Of a stretch of DNA of 14,243 nt, positions 13,867 to 14,243 are shown piece after piece. The stretch is from positions 1-14,243 of the forward strand of contig JAQCNR010000114.1 in the NCBI GenBank assembly GCA_028274925.1. The letters are read 5' to 3'. Position numbers and translations under genes: made by a program. Within the stretch, counting starts at the first letter, position 1. Every line of letters begins with the position of its first letter. The notes beneath the pieces were generated by a model, which worked only from the letters and a program-made list of their open reading frames with translations, was not told where the DNA came from and did no database searches. The stretch comes from Halovenus sp. Lineage in GTDB: Archaea > Halobacteriota > Halobacteria > Halobacteriales > Haloarculaceae.

Positions 13867-14243
13867 ATGACAGACTACGACGTATCCAACGACATCGCAG
13901 CGCTCGTCGAGGACGCCGACCTCCCGCGACGACTCAAAGACGAGGTCTACGAAACCCTCGAAGACCGCGACGTGACGACCGAACAGGCCGACGACATCGT
14001 CCAGGGAACGGTCGCGGAGTACTACAACTCCCGTGTCGACCCGCTTGACCCAGTCGGAACGGTCTCGGCACAGTCCATCGGTGAACCCGGAACGCAGATG
14101 AGTATTCCAAGTGACGAGCGCGTGCTCGTCCGTCGAGGCGAGGAGACCGACGTGACAGAAATCGGCCCGCTCGTCGACAGCCTCTTAGACGCCAGAGAGA
14201 GTCGAACCGTTGACGACCACGAGGTCGCTCGCGCACCCGACAG
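13867..14243 (+). CDS. rpoA2: DNA-directed RNA polymerase subunit A'' (Rpo1C), intein-interrupted, cut by window edge
   Basis: The C-terminal part of the largest subunit begins 12 bp after rpoA'. Residues 1-78 are normal RpoA'', ending in VDPLDPVGTVSAQSIGEPGTQM. In polymerases without an intein the next residues are T-M-R-T-F-H-Y-A-G-V. Here the frame continues instead with SIPSDERVLVRRGEE and VTEIGPLVDSLL, which is not polymerase sequence but fits the first splicing block of an intein. The remaining intein and the C-terminal polymerase part lie beyond the right edge. Splicing would be needed for a functional A'' subunit, and therefore for viability. The 5' part and frame are certain; the full gene structure cannot be seen. 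Confidence 0.93.
   Translation, partial: MTDYDVSNDIAALVEDADLPRRLKDEVYETLEDRDVTTEQADDIVQGTVAEYYNSRVDPLDPVGTVSAQSIGEPGTQMSIPSDERVLVRRGEETDVTEIGPLVDSLLDARESRTVDDHEVARAPD
14101..14243 (+). mobile_element. N-terminal splicing domain of an RpoA'' intein (partial)
   Basis: Starting at the AGT codon at 14101 (residue 79), the in-frame product has Ser as its first residue and likely splicing nucleophile. The block-A-like pattern SIPSDERVLV follows, then the Hint-fold-like VRRGEETDVTEIGPLVDSLLD. The insertion point directly after SIGEPGTQM lies in the catalytic-loop region of the largest subunit; inteins are known at A'' sites in other archaea such as Methanocaldococcus. Codons TTA, AGA and AGT cluster here, unlike the strongly GC-ending polymerase codons, which suggests a separate origin. 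Whether a homing endonuclease domain follows cannot be told. Confidence 0.85.

Noticed and set aside
7324..14243. CRISPR array or insertion sequence in the right half
   Set aside because: The region is fully occupied by polymerase genes with no regularly spaced repeats or transposase motifs. The only mobile-type sequence is the intein start.

Overview
The window looks like a haloarchaeal chromosome (class Halobacteria). Predicted proteins are rich in Asp and Glu, third codon positions are G/C-rich, and RNA polymerase is split in the euryarchaeal way (B''/B' and A'/A''). Promoters are archaeal TATA boxes about 25 bp ahead of leaderless or short-leader starts. The few Shine-Dalgarno sites sit mainly inside operons. 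Genus and species cannot be fixed from the sequence alone.

Left part (1-2162, minus strand): dapB (clipped by the window edge) and dapA overlap by 4 bp and encode the first two committed steps of lysine/diaminopimelate synthesis. Upstream of them, same strand, is a DoxX-family membrane protein. A divergent control region (2163-2339) holds a perfect 14-bp palindrome and a 9-bp direct repeat with a 10-bp period. It separates doxX from a DUF4112 gene.

Middle part (2340-6569): accessory-looking genes. These are DUF4112; a 363-aa four-helix membrane protein with no recognised family; immediately after it a frameshifted 3' remnant of a paralogue; a convergent polytopic membrane protein of unknown function; a short TraB/PrgY-like protein; and a small PRC-barrel-like protein.

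6570-7100: tRNA-Asp(GUC) on the minus strand, with two extra copies of its 3' end (T arm plus acceptor) in direct orientation just downstream. Each extra copy is paired with an inverted T-arm sequence, and one copy is split by 51 bp flanked by a 7-bp direct repeat. This resembles a graveyard of integrations or small elements at a tRNA gene.

7140-14243, plus strand: the core RNA polymerase operon rpoH-rpoB''-rpoB'-rpoA'-rpoA'', with neighbouring genes touching or 1 to 12 bp apart. A strong TATA box about 165 bp ahead of rpoH and a second one about 50 bp ahead could drive it. RpoA' carries an internal segment resembling a helix-turn-helix. RpoA'' is interrupted after residue 78, directly behind the conserved SIGEPGTQM motif, by what reads as the N-terminal splicing block of an intein. 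The intein runs off the right edge and is the most striking feature here.
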